From NCBI RefSeq assembly GCF_019393635.1, contig NC_057867.1, positions 63,367,492-63,431,491 on the forward strand: a stretch of DNA of 64,000 nucleotides, given 5' to 3'. The first letter of the stretch is position 1; every line of letters begins with the position of its first letter. The translations under genes were made by a program, and so were the position numbers. This document shows, one piece after another, positions 43,225 through 54,869 of this stretch. Under the pieces are notes generated by a model that saw nothing but the letters and a program-made list of their open reading frames with translations, was not told the DNA's origin and did not search any database. Source of the DNA: Dromiciops gliroides. Its lineage: Eukaryota; Chordata; Mammalia; Microbiotheria; Microbiotheriidae.

Positions 43225-44640
43225 TGAACAGGAATGCCTTTTCATATAAGATCATTAGCAAGTGGGCAGTGAAACATAGTTTGAAGATTAAGAAATAATT
43301 GGACTCAACAAAACAGTGTTCATTAAACCCCAAAACATAAATTACATAGCAACAAGTTCCCTATTTGATAAGAACTTCTGGGAAAATTAGAAAGAAATCT
43401 GGCAGAAATTAGGTTTAGACCAACATCTTACACCACATTCCACAATAAAGCCAAAATGGATACATGACCTGAATAGAACAGAAGCAAATCCTATACCTTT
43501 CACACCTAAGGGTCACAGATGAACTCTTAACCATATAAAAGACAGAGGCAATTACAAAAGATATAATAGATAGTTTTTAATTACATGAAATTAAAAAGTC
43601 TTTATTTTTACAAACAAAATTAATAACAAGTAAGGAAAGATCAAAAGGGAAGCAATTGACTGGGGGAAAATCTTTGTATCAAATATTTCTGGGAAATGTT
43701 TGATATCCAAGATATAGAAGATAATAAGTAGAAATATTTAAGAGCAAAAGTCATTCTCCAATAGACAAATGGCCAAAGGATGGAAACAAATAATAATTAA
43801 AAAGAATTGTAAGCAATTAAGAATCAGTAGAGAGAATACTCTAAATCACTAATATAAACAGAAATACAAACCAAAATGACCTTGAGGTTTTACTTCATCC
43901 CCAGAAAACTGGCAAAGATGACAAAAGATGACAATAATCAATGTTTAAAGGGTTGTGGAAAGACAGGCACATCAGTGTATTGTTGCTGGAGCTGTGAATT
44001 AGGGTAATTATTTTGGGAAGCAATTTGGAATCATACAAACAGTGGCTAAAACGTCCATACTTTGACCCAGATATTCTACTACTAGACATATAGCCCAAAG
44101 AGATCACTGATGCCTCCCCCACCAAAAAAAGAGAAAAAATGCCTCAGGTGCTTCATGTTATATAGTGCAATGCTTTTTGTAGTAGCAAAGAATTGAAAAC
44201 AAAGCAGATCCGCATCAGGGAATGATTAAACTGTGCCATGTGAATGGAATGGAATGTTACTGTGCTGTAAGAAACAATGAATGTGATGCATACAGAGAAG
44301 CATGGAACAACTTAGATGAACTGATGCAGAGGGAAGTAAGCAGATCCAGGAAAACAACATACACAACAACTATAACAATATAAAGGGGGAAGGAATTGCA
44401 ATCACAAAATAATAAAAAAAACCAGTGTTGCAAATTTACAAAGAACAAGAATGGTCTCAAAGAAGAAAGATGAGAAGATATTTCCAAAGTATGTGTGTGT
44501 GTGTTGGTGGGGGGGGGGAGGGCTGGGGGGGTTGGTCTATAGGTTTGGAACATTGCATATAATGTGAGATTTTTTCTAATCCTTTGATCAATTTTGCTGA
44601 AAAATTTTCTCTTCCACTTTTTAAAAAATTAAATCTTTAT
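43225..44640 (+). mobile_element. L1 LINE, about 1.4 kb of the 3' end
   Basis: AATTAGGTTTAGACCAACATC, AATAGACAAATGGCCAAAGG, GTATTGTTGCTGGAGCTGTG, TTTGACCCAGATATTCTACT, GAATGTTACTGTGCTGTAAG follow the L1 ORF2 C-terminal order into the 3' UTR. Stops and indels in all frames; inactive. Confidence 0.85.
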
Positions 44641-44737
44641 TGTAAGAGATGGCTCTCTGGGAGAGGATAGAGAAAAGAATACAGGGAGAAATCTAGGATA
44701 TATAAAAAGGAAATATATCAATAAGAATCTATTTTTT

Positions 44738-44880
44738 GGGAGGCAGCTAGGTGGCGCAGTGGATAAAGCAGCAGCCCTGGATTCAGGAAGAACTGAGTTC
44801 AAATCCGACCTCAAACACTTGATACTTACTAGCTATGTGACCCTGGGCAAGTCACTTAACCCTCATTGTCCGGAAAAAAA
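44738..44880 (+). mobile_element. tRNA-derived SINE
   Basis: GGCAGCTAGGTGGCGCAGTG, GAGTTCAAATCCGACC, CTATGTGACCCTGGGC and CATTGTCCGGAAAAAAA. Target duplication unclear. Confidence 0.92.
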
Positions 44881-45277
44881 GAAGATGTATATTTTTTAAA
44901 AGATTGCCCTCAATTGGTCATTGAGACTTAGTTTGAAGAGCTCCGTTGAGGAGGAGGAACTACCATTCCACTTTTGGAAAACTGTAATTGTTAGGAAGCT
45001 CTTCTTTATGTTGAGTTTAAATCTGCCTGTCTGCAATTTCTAATCCCTAATCCTGGTTTGCTCTCAGAGACCAAGAAGATGTGAACTGCAGGGAATATAT
45101 GGATTCTTGTCTAGCTGACACTACAGGCTGAACAGTGGACCAATAAGAAGAGGGCAAAGGTTTATCTACCATATCTGAACTTTCCACAGATGGAAAAATA
45201 ACTTTCCTAGTTCAGACCATGCAGGGAGGAGAAGTCAGAATTAGTGAAAAGTTTGAACTTTAAAAAGAAATGCAGTG

Positions 45278-45412
45278 TTGGGACAGCTAGGTGGTGCTGC
45301 AGTAAATAGAGCATGCTTCCTGGATTCAGGAGGACCTGAGTTCAAACCCAACCTCAGATACTTCCTAGCTGTGTGACCCTGGGCAAGTCACTTAACCCTG
45401 ATTGCCTCCCAA
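45278..45412 (+). mobile_element. tRNA-derived SINE, shorter variant
   Basis: GGACAGCTAGGTGGTGCTGC, GAGTTCAAACCCAACC and a core lacking the CTTACTAG part (ACTTCCTAGCTG). Flanks AAAGAAATGCAGT and AAAGGAATGCAGT differ by one base. Confidence 0.9.
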
Positions 45413-45639
45413 AAGAAAGAAAGGAATGCAGTTTGGTCACTTTGAAATACGTATTGCAGCAGTGATGCTCTTCTTATCCAGAGATTCACCAGTCTGCAGA
45501 GCTAATTTGTTACCCAGATTTCTCCCCAGTCTGTTACCCCTGCTTTGACACTCCACATTTTGAAAAAAGCAAGCACAAGAAGGAAGCTGGTTGGGGTATT
45601 TCAATCTCAGTATCTTCCAAGTCAACGCAGTCCACACAA

Positions 45640-46110
45640 GGACAATTGTACTTGTTAGGAAGGTTTTCTCGTACATCAAGCCTAAATCTGCCTTTTTGCA
45701 ATTTCCATCTACTGTTCCCAGTTCTGCCCTCTGGGGCCAAGCAGAACAAGTCTAATCCCTCTTTCTTATGACGTTTTTGTAATTACTTGAAGATAGATCT
45801 CATGTGCCCCTGGTCTATATATCTCTCAGTTCTTTCAACGGTTTTTAGACGGTCTAGTCTTCGGTCACGTCACCGTTACTTGCTTGATTCAATGACTGAA
45901 ACAACCCTCCTCTGCATGCCCTCCAGTTCTGCCATTATTCTTCTAAAATGTGACATCTAGAACTCGACACAACATTTCCAGTCTGACTCGTCCAGAGCAG
46001 AATACAATGGGACTATTAGATCCTTAAGGCAAGGACAGTATACTTAACTTAATGGAGCTTCAAATCATGCTAGCTTTTATGGTTGCCATGTCACTTTAAC
46101 TCCTACAGAG
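45640..46110. mobile_element. CR1/L3-like LINE fragment
   Basis: AATCTGCCTTTTTGCAATTTCC, CTGCCCTCTGGGGCCAAGC, CCTCCTCTGCATGCCCTCC, GTGACATCTAGAACTCGACAC, GAGCAGAATACAATGGGAC. Shares wording with 34330-34870 and 13890-14460. Confidence 0.6.
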
Positions 46111-46670
46111 GTTTCCAGCCCACCAAAGCACTTCGATGTCTTCAGGGAATTGTTATCCAGACACTTCTCCCCTGCCCTATTCTGATGAATTCCTTTTTCT
46201 GAACCCACGGGTAGGACTTGGGGCAAGGGTGACAGATTCTGCAAAGGCATTTAATCATCCGAATGTGAGAATTCCAGTGTGTCTTTGCCATGGTGAAAGG
46301 ACCACCATATGGTGATATCCAGGAGTTGGCTCTGCTGAATGCCAAGCCCCATAGCTGGAGGTGGTGGTGGAAGATAGAGCAGGAGAGAACATACAACAAA
46401 AATGGTAGCTCCAGTTAAGTGTTATTTGCACTGGGTGACTCACCTCTACTTTTACCAGAAGATAATATTGATCTAAAAGGTGACCTTTTCCTTTCCTTCA
46501 TATCATCAAAATCATGCCAGGCAAAGGGCAATGAGTCACCATTGAAACAGATTATCCTTTGAGAAAAAATTAGCATTTTCTTGCCTTAGAAATCTTAAGT
46601 GAGGGGCTTTTATTTACTTCACCTGGTGAGCCCATGACATTCTCTTTAAGTGCCACTTATGTCCAGTTCT
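46111..46670. other. Apparently unique gene-free stretch
   Basis: No repeat recognised. Reverse-strand open frames at 46142-46399 and 46255-46443 overlap in different frames and have no features. Confidence 0.4.
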
Positions 46671-46674
46671 TAGT

Positions 46675-47185
46675 ATGATAGAATCATGAAATGTCAGACC
46701 TGATGTTGGAAGAGACCTTAGAAATCATGTAGTCATTTCAAAAATAATCCATCGTAGAAAATTAATTTTGTTAAAGATTTTCCAATTACATTTTCAAATC
46801 ACTTTGAACATTTATATATTTTTAAAAAATGTTGAGTTCCAAATTCTCTCTTTCCTGCCCCTCCCTTAGCCCTCAAGAAGGTGAGGAATATGATTCCATT
46901 ATACATGTGAAGTCATGGAAAGCATGTTTCCATATTAGCCACGTTGAAAAGGAAAACCAAAACCCCAGTAAAATAAAGAAAGTGAAAAAAGTGAGACAAG
47001 TTTGCTCTGATCTGTACTCAGATTGCCATTAGCTCTCTCTGGAGGTGGATATCCTTTCAGGAACCTGAGGCCCAGAGATGCTGTGAACTACACATAATTA
47101 ATGACAGGGCCAGGATTTGAACCTAGGTCGACTGGCTCCGAAACTAACAATCTTTCCACTGTACCACTTTGCTTCTCAATTGTGC
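46675..47185 (-). repeat. MIR-like element, reverse, split by an L1 3' UTR
   Basis: The left end is GAATCATGAAATGTCAGACC, GGAAGAGACCTTAGAAATC. The right end is GGAACCTGAGGCCCAGAG, GGGCCAGGATTTGAACC. L1 3' UTR sequence fills 46760-47050. Confidence 0.65.
46760..47050 (-). mobile_element. L1 3' UTR, reverse, inserted in MIR
   Basis: GAGTTCCAAATTCTCTCTTTCC, CATGTGAAGTCATGGAAAGC, GTTTCCATATTAGCCACG and TCTGATCTGTACTCAGATTG. Short, strongly 5'-truncated insertion. Confidence 0.75.
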
Positions 47186-47239
47186 TTTGCAAAGGATATT
47201 TTTATTTTGTTTGGGGTTTTCTTCCATTATGGAAATACT

Positions 47240-47490
47240 TATTGAGAGGCAGCATGGCAGTCTAGTCTAAACTCGGAGTGTGGATGAGCTGAATTTGAAT
47301 CCTGTTCGACATTCCTAAGCTATTATTTAGCTTCAATGAGCCTCAGTTTCCTCATCTGTAAAGTGGGGATGATAATAATACCTGTAGGCCCAGCCTCCCA
47401 AAGTTTTTGTAAGGCTTAAATGAGATCATGGATGTAAAGTGCTCTGAAAGACATGAAGCACCATATAGATCAGTTAATACCATTTCTTCA
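47240..47490 (+). repeat. MIR-type element
   Basis: GAGGCAGCATGGCAGTCTAG, CCTCAGTTTCCTCATCTG, TAAAGTGGGGATGATAATAA and AAAGTGCTCTGAAAGACATG. Forward, nearly complete. Confidence 0.75.
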
Positions 47491-47499
47491 GGTGATTTC

Positions 47500-48204
47500 C
47501 CACAATTAAGATGTTCTTTGAAAGAGAGTTTTTGCAATCATGCTGTATGACCCCATTGCATCATTCCTGCTTTGTGTCAGGGGACCTAGCTCTCTGACTG
47601 TAAGGGTCCTTCTATGTCTGATAGCAGAGAGCTTAGAAGTTATCATCAAGGACACAGCTGTCTTTTCCTTTGGGCTTGACTTCTTGGGCAGTTCACATCC
47701 TGGTCTGGCACACCACACTTTGCCGTGTATGTGCACAATGCAAGGAAACACGGACACACAGAGAAAACCATTCCCAAATACCAGATCCCTACAACCTCAC
47801 TGCTATCCCATGAGAGCCCCCCTTTCATGGACCCCAAGATCCAAACAGCAGCTAATAGCAGCCAGGAAATCGTACTTCCCTAAGATTTCATGTTTGGGCA
47901 ACCTCATCATGGGAGACAGTGGTACCCTTGTCGGGTCTATTGGTAACAGCCATTGCTTTATCATCCTCTCAGCTCATCTGTCTGTTTCTTTGTTGTAACA
48001 TGATTTATGGATAAACTCGCATACTACCCATTCTGACAGAGTTTCAGTGACTGTATAACCAAGTATGTTGAGACAGAAAAAATGTTGAAATGATGTTTTC
48101 CCCAAAGTCACCAAGTAGGTCAGTCATATAGAAAATTCTCCCACTACTGCTCCTACTAGCTGTCATCCTCTATCTCTCCTCACCTCTTGACTAAACCCCT
48201 TGAG
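47500..48204. other. Apparently unique gene-free stretch
   Basis: A 152-codon open frame at 47540-47998 (+) overlaps reverse-strand frames at 47506-47757 and 47646-47837. It shows no recognisable domain and no splice support, and its composition is ordinary. I do not call it a gene. Confidence 0.4.
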
Positions 48205-48400
48205 ATTTCCCCATTGATGTGAGTCCATTCCCTCTGTTGAGTATTTTCAATTTATCCTGTCTATATCTTGTTTGTACATAATTGCTTGCATGTTGTCTCC
48301 CAATTAGACTGAGTTCCTGGAGAGTGGGAACTGGTTTTTGCCTTTCTTTGTATGCCCAGTGCTTTGCTGGGCACATAGTAGGTGCTTTAGAACTGTTCTA
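48205..48400 (+). mobile_element. L2 LINE 3' end
   Basis: CCCAATTAGACTGAGTTCC, GAGAGTGGGAACTGGTTTTTG, CAGTGCTTTGCTGGGCACATAG. Separate from the L2 that begins just after it. Confidence 0.75.
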
Positions 48401-49149
48401 GAGTTAGTGTCACTGACTTAATTGACCCTTCCCTGGCCCTTTCCAAAAGTTACCTATGATCCCCCAATGGTCCTCTAATGACCTTTTTCTCAATCCTTCT
48501 TGACCTCTCTGCAGCTTCTGACACTATTGATCACCCTCTCCTGAATATTCTCTTCTCTGTAAGGTTTCATGACACTATGCTTTCCTGGTTCTCCTCCCAC
48601 TGTGAGACTACTCCTTCTCATCCCGTTTGCTTATTCTTCATCTATGTCATGCCCGCTAACTGTGGGTGACCCTCAAGGCTTTGTCCTGGACTCTCTTCTC
48701 TCTTCTTTATAATATCTCATTTGGTGATCTCATCTACTCCATGAGTTCAATTAATATCTCTTTCAAGCTATAGTCCTATAACATTTACTTTCTTTTGGAC
48801 ACATCAAACTGGAAGTCTGGTAGATGTCTCAAACTTAAAATAGGACTTCTCATCTTTGCCCCAAACCCCATTTCTCTTCCTGACCTTCCCTAATACTGTT
48901 GTCCCTACAGTTCTCCCAGTTATCCAAGTAGGAAACCTTGGTGTCATCCTTGATTTCCACTCTTACTCACTTCACATACTCAACCTTTTGCCAAACTTTA
49001 TAATTTTCCCCTTCACAACATCTCCCACACATGTCCCTTGATACTCACACAGTCACCATGTTAGTTTGGGCCCAGAGCCTCTAGCCTGGGATGATGATCG
49101 TGGTGGTGGTGATGAAGACAACGACGATGACAATGACAACTATATAGCT

Positions 49150-49545
49150 CTTGGGGTAGCTAGATGACCCAGCGGAGAGAGTGCTGGGCCAAGAGTCAGG
49201 AAGACCTGAGTTCAAATTTAGATTCAGACACTTCCTAGCTGTGTGATCCTGGACAAGTTACTTAACTTCTATTTTCCTCAGTTTCTTCATCTGTAAAATG
49301 AAGATAATTATAGTACCTACCTCCTAGGGCTTTTGTGAGGATCAAAAGAAATAATACTTTTTTTTTTTTTCAGGGCAACGAGGGTTAAGTAACTTGTCCA
49401 GGGTCACACAGATAGTGTCAAGTGTCTGATTCTGGATTTGAACTCAGATCCTCCTGAATCCAGGGACAGCGCTTTATCTACTGCGCCACCTAGCTGCCCC
49501 GAGAAATAATACTTTTAAGGTGCTTTGCCAATTTTAGATGCGATA
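49150..49545 (+). repeat. MIR-type element split by a SINE
   Basis: GCTAGATGACCCAGCGGAGAG, GAGTTCAAATTTAGATTCAG, TCTTCATCTGTAAAATGAAG and, after the SINE, GGTGCTTTGCCAATTTTAG. Confidence 0.75.
49362..49501 (-). mobile_element. tRNA-derived SINE with perfect 15-bp target duplication, reverse
   Basis: GGGCAACGAGGGTTAAGTAAC, GATTTGAACTCAGATCCTCC, GCGCCACCTAGCTGCCCC. AGAAATAATACTTTT lies at 49347-49361 and 49502-49516. It sits in a MIR which sits in an L2, so three ages are stacked. Confidence 0.96.
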
Positions 49546-49594
49546 CAAATTCTTCTTTCTACTTTTCTTCCTCCTCCTCTCTCTTCTTCTCCCT

Positions 49595-49797
49595 TTACAT
49601 ATGTTTTCTCATTTGATCCTCACAACAACCCTGGGAGGTAGGAACTCTTATTGCCTCCGTCTTTCTACTTGAAGAAACTGAGACTGAGAGAGGTTAAGTA
49701 ACTTCCTTATTTATCTTCCCCAATTATCTGAGACAATTTGAATTCAACTCTTCCTGACTCTGTCAAGCACTTGATCCACTGGACCACCTAACTGTCC
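49595..49797 (-). repeat. MIR-type element, reverse
   Basis: TTTGATCCTCACAACAACCC, GGGAGGTAGGAACTCTTATT, GAAACTGAGACTGAGAGAGG, GATCCACTGGACCACCTAAC. Confidence 0.75.
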
Positions 49798-50382
49798 CTG
49801 GAATAGCCTTCTCATGAGTCTCCCTTCCTCAAGTCTCTGCCCACTCCATTTCGTGGTTTTCCATGTCATCCCATTACTCAATAAGCTCCAGTGGTTCTCT
49901 GGTACTCCTCTGTTTGGAGTTTAAAGCTCTTTATAACCTGAACCTTTCCTCATACACTTTTCTCTTCTCCACTGGCTTCCTTGCTGTCCCCTATACTCTT
50001 ATGATGGTCCATTTTCCATATCCATGTCCCCCACACCTCCAGTTTCTGCCCCCTCACCAGCACCGCTTTATTTCCCTGGCTTCCTGAAAGACTCAGCTCA
50101 AATCTCTCTGCAGAAAACCTTTCCCTGTTGCCCCAGCTGACGATGCCTTTCTCACTCAGAGTATTTTCATCTACTTTGGTATTTCTTGTGTGAGCCTAAT
50201 TATTTATGAGCTTATGGATGGCAAAAACTGGTTTTGCCTTTATTTGCATCCCCAGTGCTTAGCACAGTGCCTGGCACATAGTAGGAACTTCATAAGTGCT
50301 TTTAGATTGATTGATACTACTACTATTCTTCTGCTTCATTCTCTTCTTCTTCTTGCTGCTGCTGCTATTACTACTATTACTG

Positions 50383-50660
50383 CCAGTCAGGTATTGCAGT
50401 GGATAGAGTGCCAGGCCTGGAGTCAGGAGGAACAGAATTCAAATCAGGCCTCAAACACTTGTTAGCTATGTGACCCTGGACAAGTCACTTAACTTCTATC
50501 TGCCTCATTTTCCTCATCTATGAAATGGGGATAATAATAGCACCTACCTCCCAGGGTTGTTGTGAGGATCAAATGAGATAATAATTATAAAGTACTTAGC
50601 ATAGTGCCTGGCACATAGTAGGTACTCTATAAATGTTAATTATCATTATTACCATCACCA
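50383..50660 (+). repeat. Nearly complete MIR-type element
   Basis: TGCAGTGGATAGAGTGCCAG, CTATGTGACCCTGGACAAG, TTCCTCATCTATGAAATGGG, TTGTTGTGAGGATCAAATG and GTGCCTGGCACATAGTAGG. Confidence 0.85.
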
Positions 50661-50859
50661 TCAATAATAATAATCCCTTAACTGTGTCTGTCCAGAATTT
50701 TACAGATTATATACATGATCTCATGTAAGCTTCCTAATAGTCTTTAAGGGAGTTAAGACAGATGATACTATTTTCTTTTTACAGCTGATGAGGCTACAGC
50801 CCAAAAAGGATAAGGTCCCAAAGCTATTAATCATTGGAATGAGAAATGGAGCCAAGCTT

Positions 50860-51900
50860 TCTCAAAATATATAGTTTATTGGTGCCTTTTTTCTCTTGTC
50901 CCCATCACCTCCCAACTACCTCCTCCAGAGAGAACTCTCCCTCACAACAAAGAAAAACAATTTAACCAAAACAACCAATATGGATAGATATGGCCTCTGA
51001 CAGTATATGCCATATTCTGGCCTAGTGGTTCCCCACCTCTCTCTCATGAGGGAAGGGTATTTTTCATTCTCTCTTCTCTGGGGCTGTCATTGGTTTTTCC
51101 ATTACTCGGAGTTCAACTCCCTTGAGTGAGCACATTTTTCTCTCAGTTGAGGTTATTTCACTCTGCATCAATCAGTTTTTACAAATCTCCTCACATTTCT
51201 CTGACTCCTCATATCCATCATTTCTTATTACACCATAGTAATCTTCTACTACATCCATATGCCATCATTTCCTCCACTTGATGGGTGCATACCCACATTA
51301 TTGCCAGTGCTTTCTTACCACAAAAAGCACTTCTGTGAAAATTTTGGTATATATCATAATTTTGTTTCTGTTTTTGTCTTCCTTGGGGTACTAGTCCAGT
51401 GCTGAGAACACTGGGTCGGAATATATCAATGGTTTAGTGCCTTTTCTTGCATAATTTCCAATCGAAATTCAGACTAGTCGGTGCACAGTTCTGTCAACAA
51501 TATAGTAGTCAACTGTCTTTCCTCAGCCCCTCCAACACTGGCTGTTGCTATTTGTTGTCATCTTTGTTCCTTTATAAGGTATGAGGGGAAATACCAGAGG
51601 CATGCTCATTTGCATTTTTCTTATTAGTAGTAGTTTTGGAGTATTTTTTTCACATGGCTTTTTAGAGTTTGTAATTCTTCCTTTGAAAATTATTCCTTTC
51701 TCATAACCACTTATCTCATGTTGAGTCCACATTGTCCAACATCCAGTCCAGTATTTTTTCTAAATTACTACCCTTGCCTTTGTGGACAAAGCTTTTAATG
51801 ATAATAGAATATCCATTCATATATTTTGCTTTGACTAATTTCTAATTCATGTACAACTAGCATTCTTACTTTGTTTTTTCCTCTTAACATACTGCATTCA
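50860..51900 (-). mobile_element. L1 LINE 3' fragment, reverse
   Basis: TTCACTCTGCATCAATCAG, TTCTTATTACACCATAGTAA, CACTTGATGGGTGCATACC, GTCTTCCTTGGGGTACTAG and TTGCTATTTGTTGTCATCTTTG follow the reverse L1 3' order. Old, no intact frame. Confidence 0.75.
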
Positions 51901-52625
51901 TGCTTTATTTTCCATTTTAAATGTCTTCTTCCAACCAGGCCTGTACCCAGAAAAGCAAATAATAATTTACATTTTCATGTATTTTTAGACAATTACATGT
52001 AATTGTTTTTATTCATCTTTAAAAGCCCATTTACATGGCATATAATAGAATTAATTGAATTGATTTTTGAGTCAGGGCTGCTTTTTATCCCACTGAAAAA
52101 CTATGACTCATGAGATCCATTTGAGCTTCATTTCTATTCCTCCCTCAACTCTTAAGCTAAATGTGATTTACGTAAAAAGAACCAACCCTTACTTACCTCT
52201 GTAGGGAGCTTGGTTGGGTAGGAAACAAGGGACAAGTTTTCATTGAAAACTCTTGTACAGTTGGGGAAAGTTACAGGAAGGCAGATTTCAGTTTGGAATA
52301 AAGAAATATTTTCTAGCAGTGACAGGAATCCAGCAATGAAAGAGTTTGCTTCATGAGGTAGAAAGCTCTCCATCATGAAACTCATAGAATCATGGGTTTT
52401 TGAGTTGGAAACAAACTTACAGGTTTAAGCCCCTCATTTTACAGATAAAGTGTTCAAATGGAGGTTGAAGTGTTCTATTGGGTACCTACTAAGGATGTGA
52501 TAGATGGGATTTCAGCATGTGAAATTCTGAGATTCTACGATTTTCATGGCCTGTGTAATGATCCTGTGAAAATAACTCCAAAATAACTTGGGAGAAAAAG
52601 AATTTGTGGTGAATCATTTGTGGTG
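51901..52625. other. Gene-free stretch
   Basis: AT-rich unclassified sequence. The reverse open frame at 52152-52385 has no recognisable domain. Confidence 0.4.
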
Positions 52626-52629
52626 GCAT

Positions 52630-52920
52630 GGAAAGAGGGGGATTTGGAGTCAGAGGAACTAGATTTGAATCCTGATGGCCAGGTGATAATCTCTGATACC
52701 TTGGGCAAATCATTTCAGTTCTCTGAGCCCCAGTTTCCTTCTCTGTCAAATGCAGTTGGATTGGCTGACCTCTAGAGTCCCTTGCCAGCTCTAAGTCTTT
52801 GACACTAAATTCCAGCCAATAAGTATTTATTGATTGGCTCCTTTGTGTCAGCTCTATGTGAAAGTTACAAAAGCAATAGAAGGTTTTGTCCCCACTCTTC
52901 AGATGTTTACAGGGGGTGAC
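52630..52920 (+). repeat. MIR-type element followed by a piece of the unnamed family
   Basis: GTCAGAGGAACTAGATTTG, CTTGGGCAAATCATTTCAG and AGTTTCCTTCTCTGTCAAA mark the MIR (52630-52800). CAATAAGTATTTATTGATTGGC and GTCCCCACTCTTCAGATG follow (52805-52920). A 168-codon reverse open frame (52489-52995) crosses both and is rejected. Confidence 0.65.
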
Positions 52921-53564
52921 AAGATTGTCAAACCAGAACTGAAGATGGCATGTGATTAAGTGAGATAATGTAAAAAATGTATGAAGCAGTATCATATCCC
53001 TAACTATACTACAAAGCAGTAATCGTCAAAATAATTTGGTACTAGTTTTAAAAACAGACAGGTCAATCGATGAAATAAGTTAGGGACACAGAACATAAAA
53101 ACAAAACATGTTAGTAGACTAGTGTTTGATAAGCCCAAAGACCCCAACTACTGGGCTAAAAGCTGCTGGGAAAACTGGACAACAGTCTCGTAGAAATTGA
53201 GTTTAGACCAACACCAAATACTCTATACGAAGATTACCTACAAAAGGATACAAGGTTTAGATATAAAAAGTCACATGATAAACAAATTAGAGGATCAAGA
53301 AATCATCTTTCTCATCAAGACCAAAGGCTAGAGAGAATCATAGAAAATAAAAAATGACAGTTTTGATTATATAAAATTTAAAAGCTTTTTGTATAAATAA
53401 AATACACTTAAAAGTAGAAAGGAAATAGGTAACTGGGGGGGGACCTTGCCCCAAATTTATCTAATAAAAATCTTACATCCATAATTATAAGAACTTATTC
53501 AAATTTATGAGAATAAGAGCCATTTTCCAATAGAAAAATGTTCAAAGGATGTGAATAATAATAG

Positions 53565-53840
53565 CTAGCATTTCTATAACACTTGAAGGTTTGCAAAATC
53601 CTTTACAAATATGACCACATTTGATTCTCACAACAATCTATTGTGAGATATCTATGCTATTATTAACTCTCATTTTACAGATAAAGAAACAGGTTGGGAG
53701 AGGTCAAGTGCCTGGAACAAAGTACTTTCTTAATAAATGTTTACTTATTGATTTATTGACTTGTCTAGGATTATACAGCCATTAAGGCAATATTTGAACT
53801 CAGTTCTTTGACTCCAGGACCATGGCTTTATCCACTATGA
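53565..53840 (-). repeat. MIR-type element inside L1, reverse
   Basis: AATAATAGCTAGCATTTC, CACATTTGATTCTCACAAC and TTTTACAGATAAAGAAAC, with a break near 53710-53760. Confidence 0.75.
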
Positions 53841-54402
53841 ATAGGTAATTTTCAGAAGTAGAAATCTAGAATATCAGTCTAAGTTATCTCTAATGATTAG
53901 AGAAATACAAATCAAAGCAATTCTGAGGCTCAAGTTCAAACCCATCACATTGGCAAAGATTACAAAAAAGTACAATGATAATTGTTACAAGGGATTCAGG
54001 GAAACAGGCATTGTAATGCATTGTTGGTGGAGCTGTGAATTGTTCCAACCATTCTGGAAAGCAATTTGGAACTATGTATCCCCAAATTACTAAACTGCAT
54101 ACCATTTGACCCAGCTATAGCACTACTGGGCTTATATATCTAAACAGTTTTCATCAAATAAAGACAAAAAAGCAATTATAGCACTTTTTTCTAGTAGAAA
54201 AGAACCAGAAACTAAAAGGATGCTCATCTATTGGGGAATAACTAAACACATTTTGGTATATGAGTGTAATGGAGGATTGTTGTACCATAAAATAGGATGA
54301 AATGAATGGTTTCAGAGTAACTTGTGAAGACCTATTTAAATTGGTTCATAGGGAAATGAGCACAATCAGGAGAGCAATTTATACAATTAGAATCTTATGA
54401 AG

Positions 54403-54554
54403 AGGGGCAGCTAGGTGGCGCAGTGGATAGAGCACCAGCCCTGGAGTCAGGAGTACCTGAGTTCAAATCCAGCCTCAGACACTTAACACTTACTAGCTGT
54501 GTGACCTTGGGCAAGTCACTTACCCCCAATTGCCTCACTAAAAAAAAAAAAAAA
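54403..54554 (+). mobile_element. Young SINE inside L1, perfect 14-bp target duplication
   Basis: Complete, close to the copy at 6281 (same CAGGAGTACCTGAGTTC and CCCCAATTGCCTCAC features). AGAATCTTATGAAG lies at 54389-54402 and 54555-54568. Confidence 0.96.
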
Positions 54555-54702
54555 AGAATCTTATGAAGATAAACATCTTTGAAAGACTTGTAAACTCTGA
54601 TCAATGCAGTGATCATTGTTGAAGAGGACTGATTATGAAACACACTTTCCATCTCTGACCGGAGAGGCAGGGTACACAAAAGCAGAATAAGACATAGATT
54701 TT

Positions 54703-54852
54703 TTGTTTGTTTGTTTTGCGGATCAGTGAGGGTTAAGTGACTTGCCTAGGGTCACACAGCTAGTAAGTGTCAAGTGTCTGAGACCGGATTTGAATTCAGG
54801 TTTTCCGGAATCCAAGGCCGGCGCTTTATCCACTGTGCCACCTAGCTGCCCC
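54703..54852 (-). mobile_element. tRNA-derived SINE, reverse
   Basis: TGCGGATCAGTGAGGGTTAAG, GAGACCGGATTTGAATTC, CCACCTAGCTGCCCC. Flanks TAAGACATAGATTTT and TAAGACATACATTTT differ by one base. Confidence 0.94.
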
Positions 54853-54869
54853 TAAGACATACATTTTTA

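Larger units (their letters stand above)
48430..50320 (+). mobile_element. L2 LINE split by about 0.7 kb of nested repeats
   Basis: The left part (48430-49070) has CTCTGCAGCTTCTGACACTA, TTGATCACCCTCTCCTG, CCTGGTTCTCCTCCCAC and GGTGTCATCCTTGATTTCC. The right part (49798-50320) has CAATAAGCTCCAGTGGTTC, AGACTCAGCTCAAATCTC and AGTGCCTGGCACATAGTAGG. The two halves are consecutive in L2, so the DNA between (MIRs and a SINE) is nested insertion plus a lost middle piece. Confidence 0.8.
52975..54660 (+). mobile_element. L1 LINE 3' region split by a MIR and a SINE
   Basis: CTACAAAGCAGTAATCGTCA, ACTGGACAACAGTCTCGTAG, CATTTTCCAATAGAAAAATG, then after the MIR GCATTGTTGGTGGAGCTGTG and CATTTGACCCAGCTATAGCAC, then after the SINE the 3' UTR. 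No intact frame. Confidence 0.85.

Noticed and set aside
43225..44640. An active L1 element
   Set aside because: Only the 3' part is present, with stops and indels. No L1 in the window has an intact frame.
47540..47998. 152-codon open frame in apparently unique DNA
   Set aside because: No domain, signal, splice or promoter evidence, and equal-quality frames lie on the opposite strand.
52489..52995. 168-codon reverse open frame
   Set aside because: It crosses a MIR and another repeat fragment in reverse. No recognisable protein feature.
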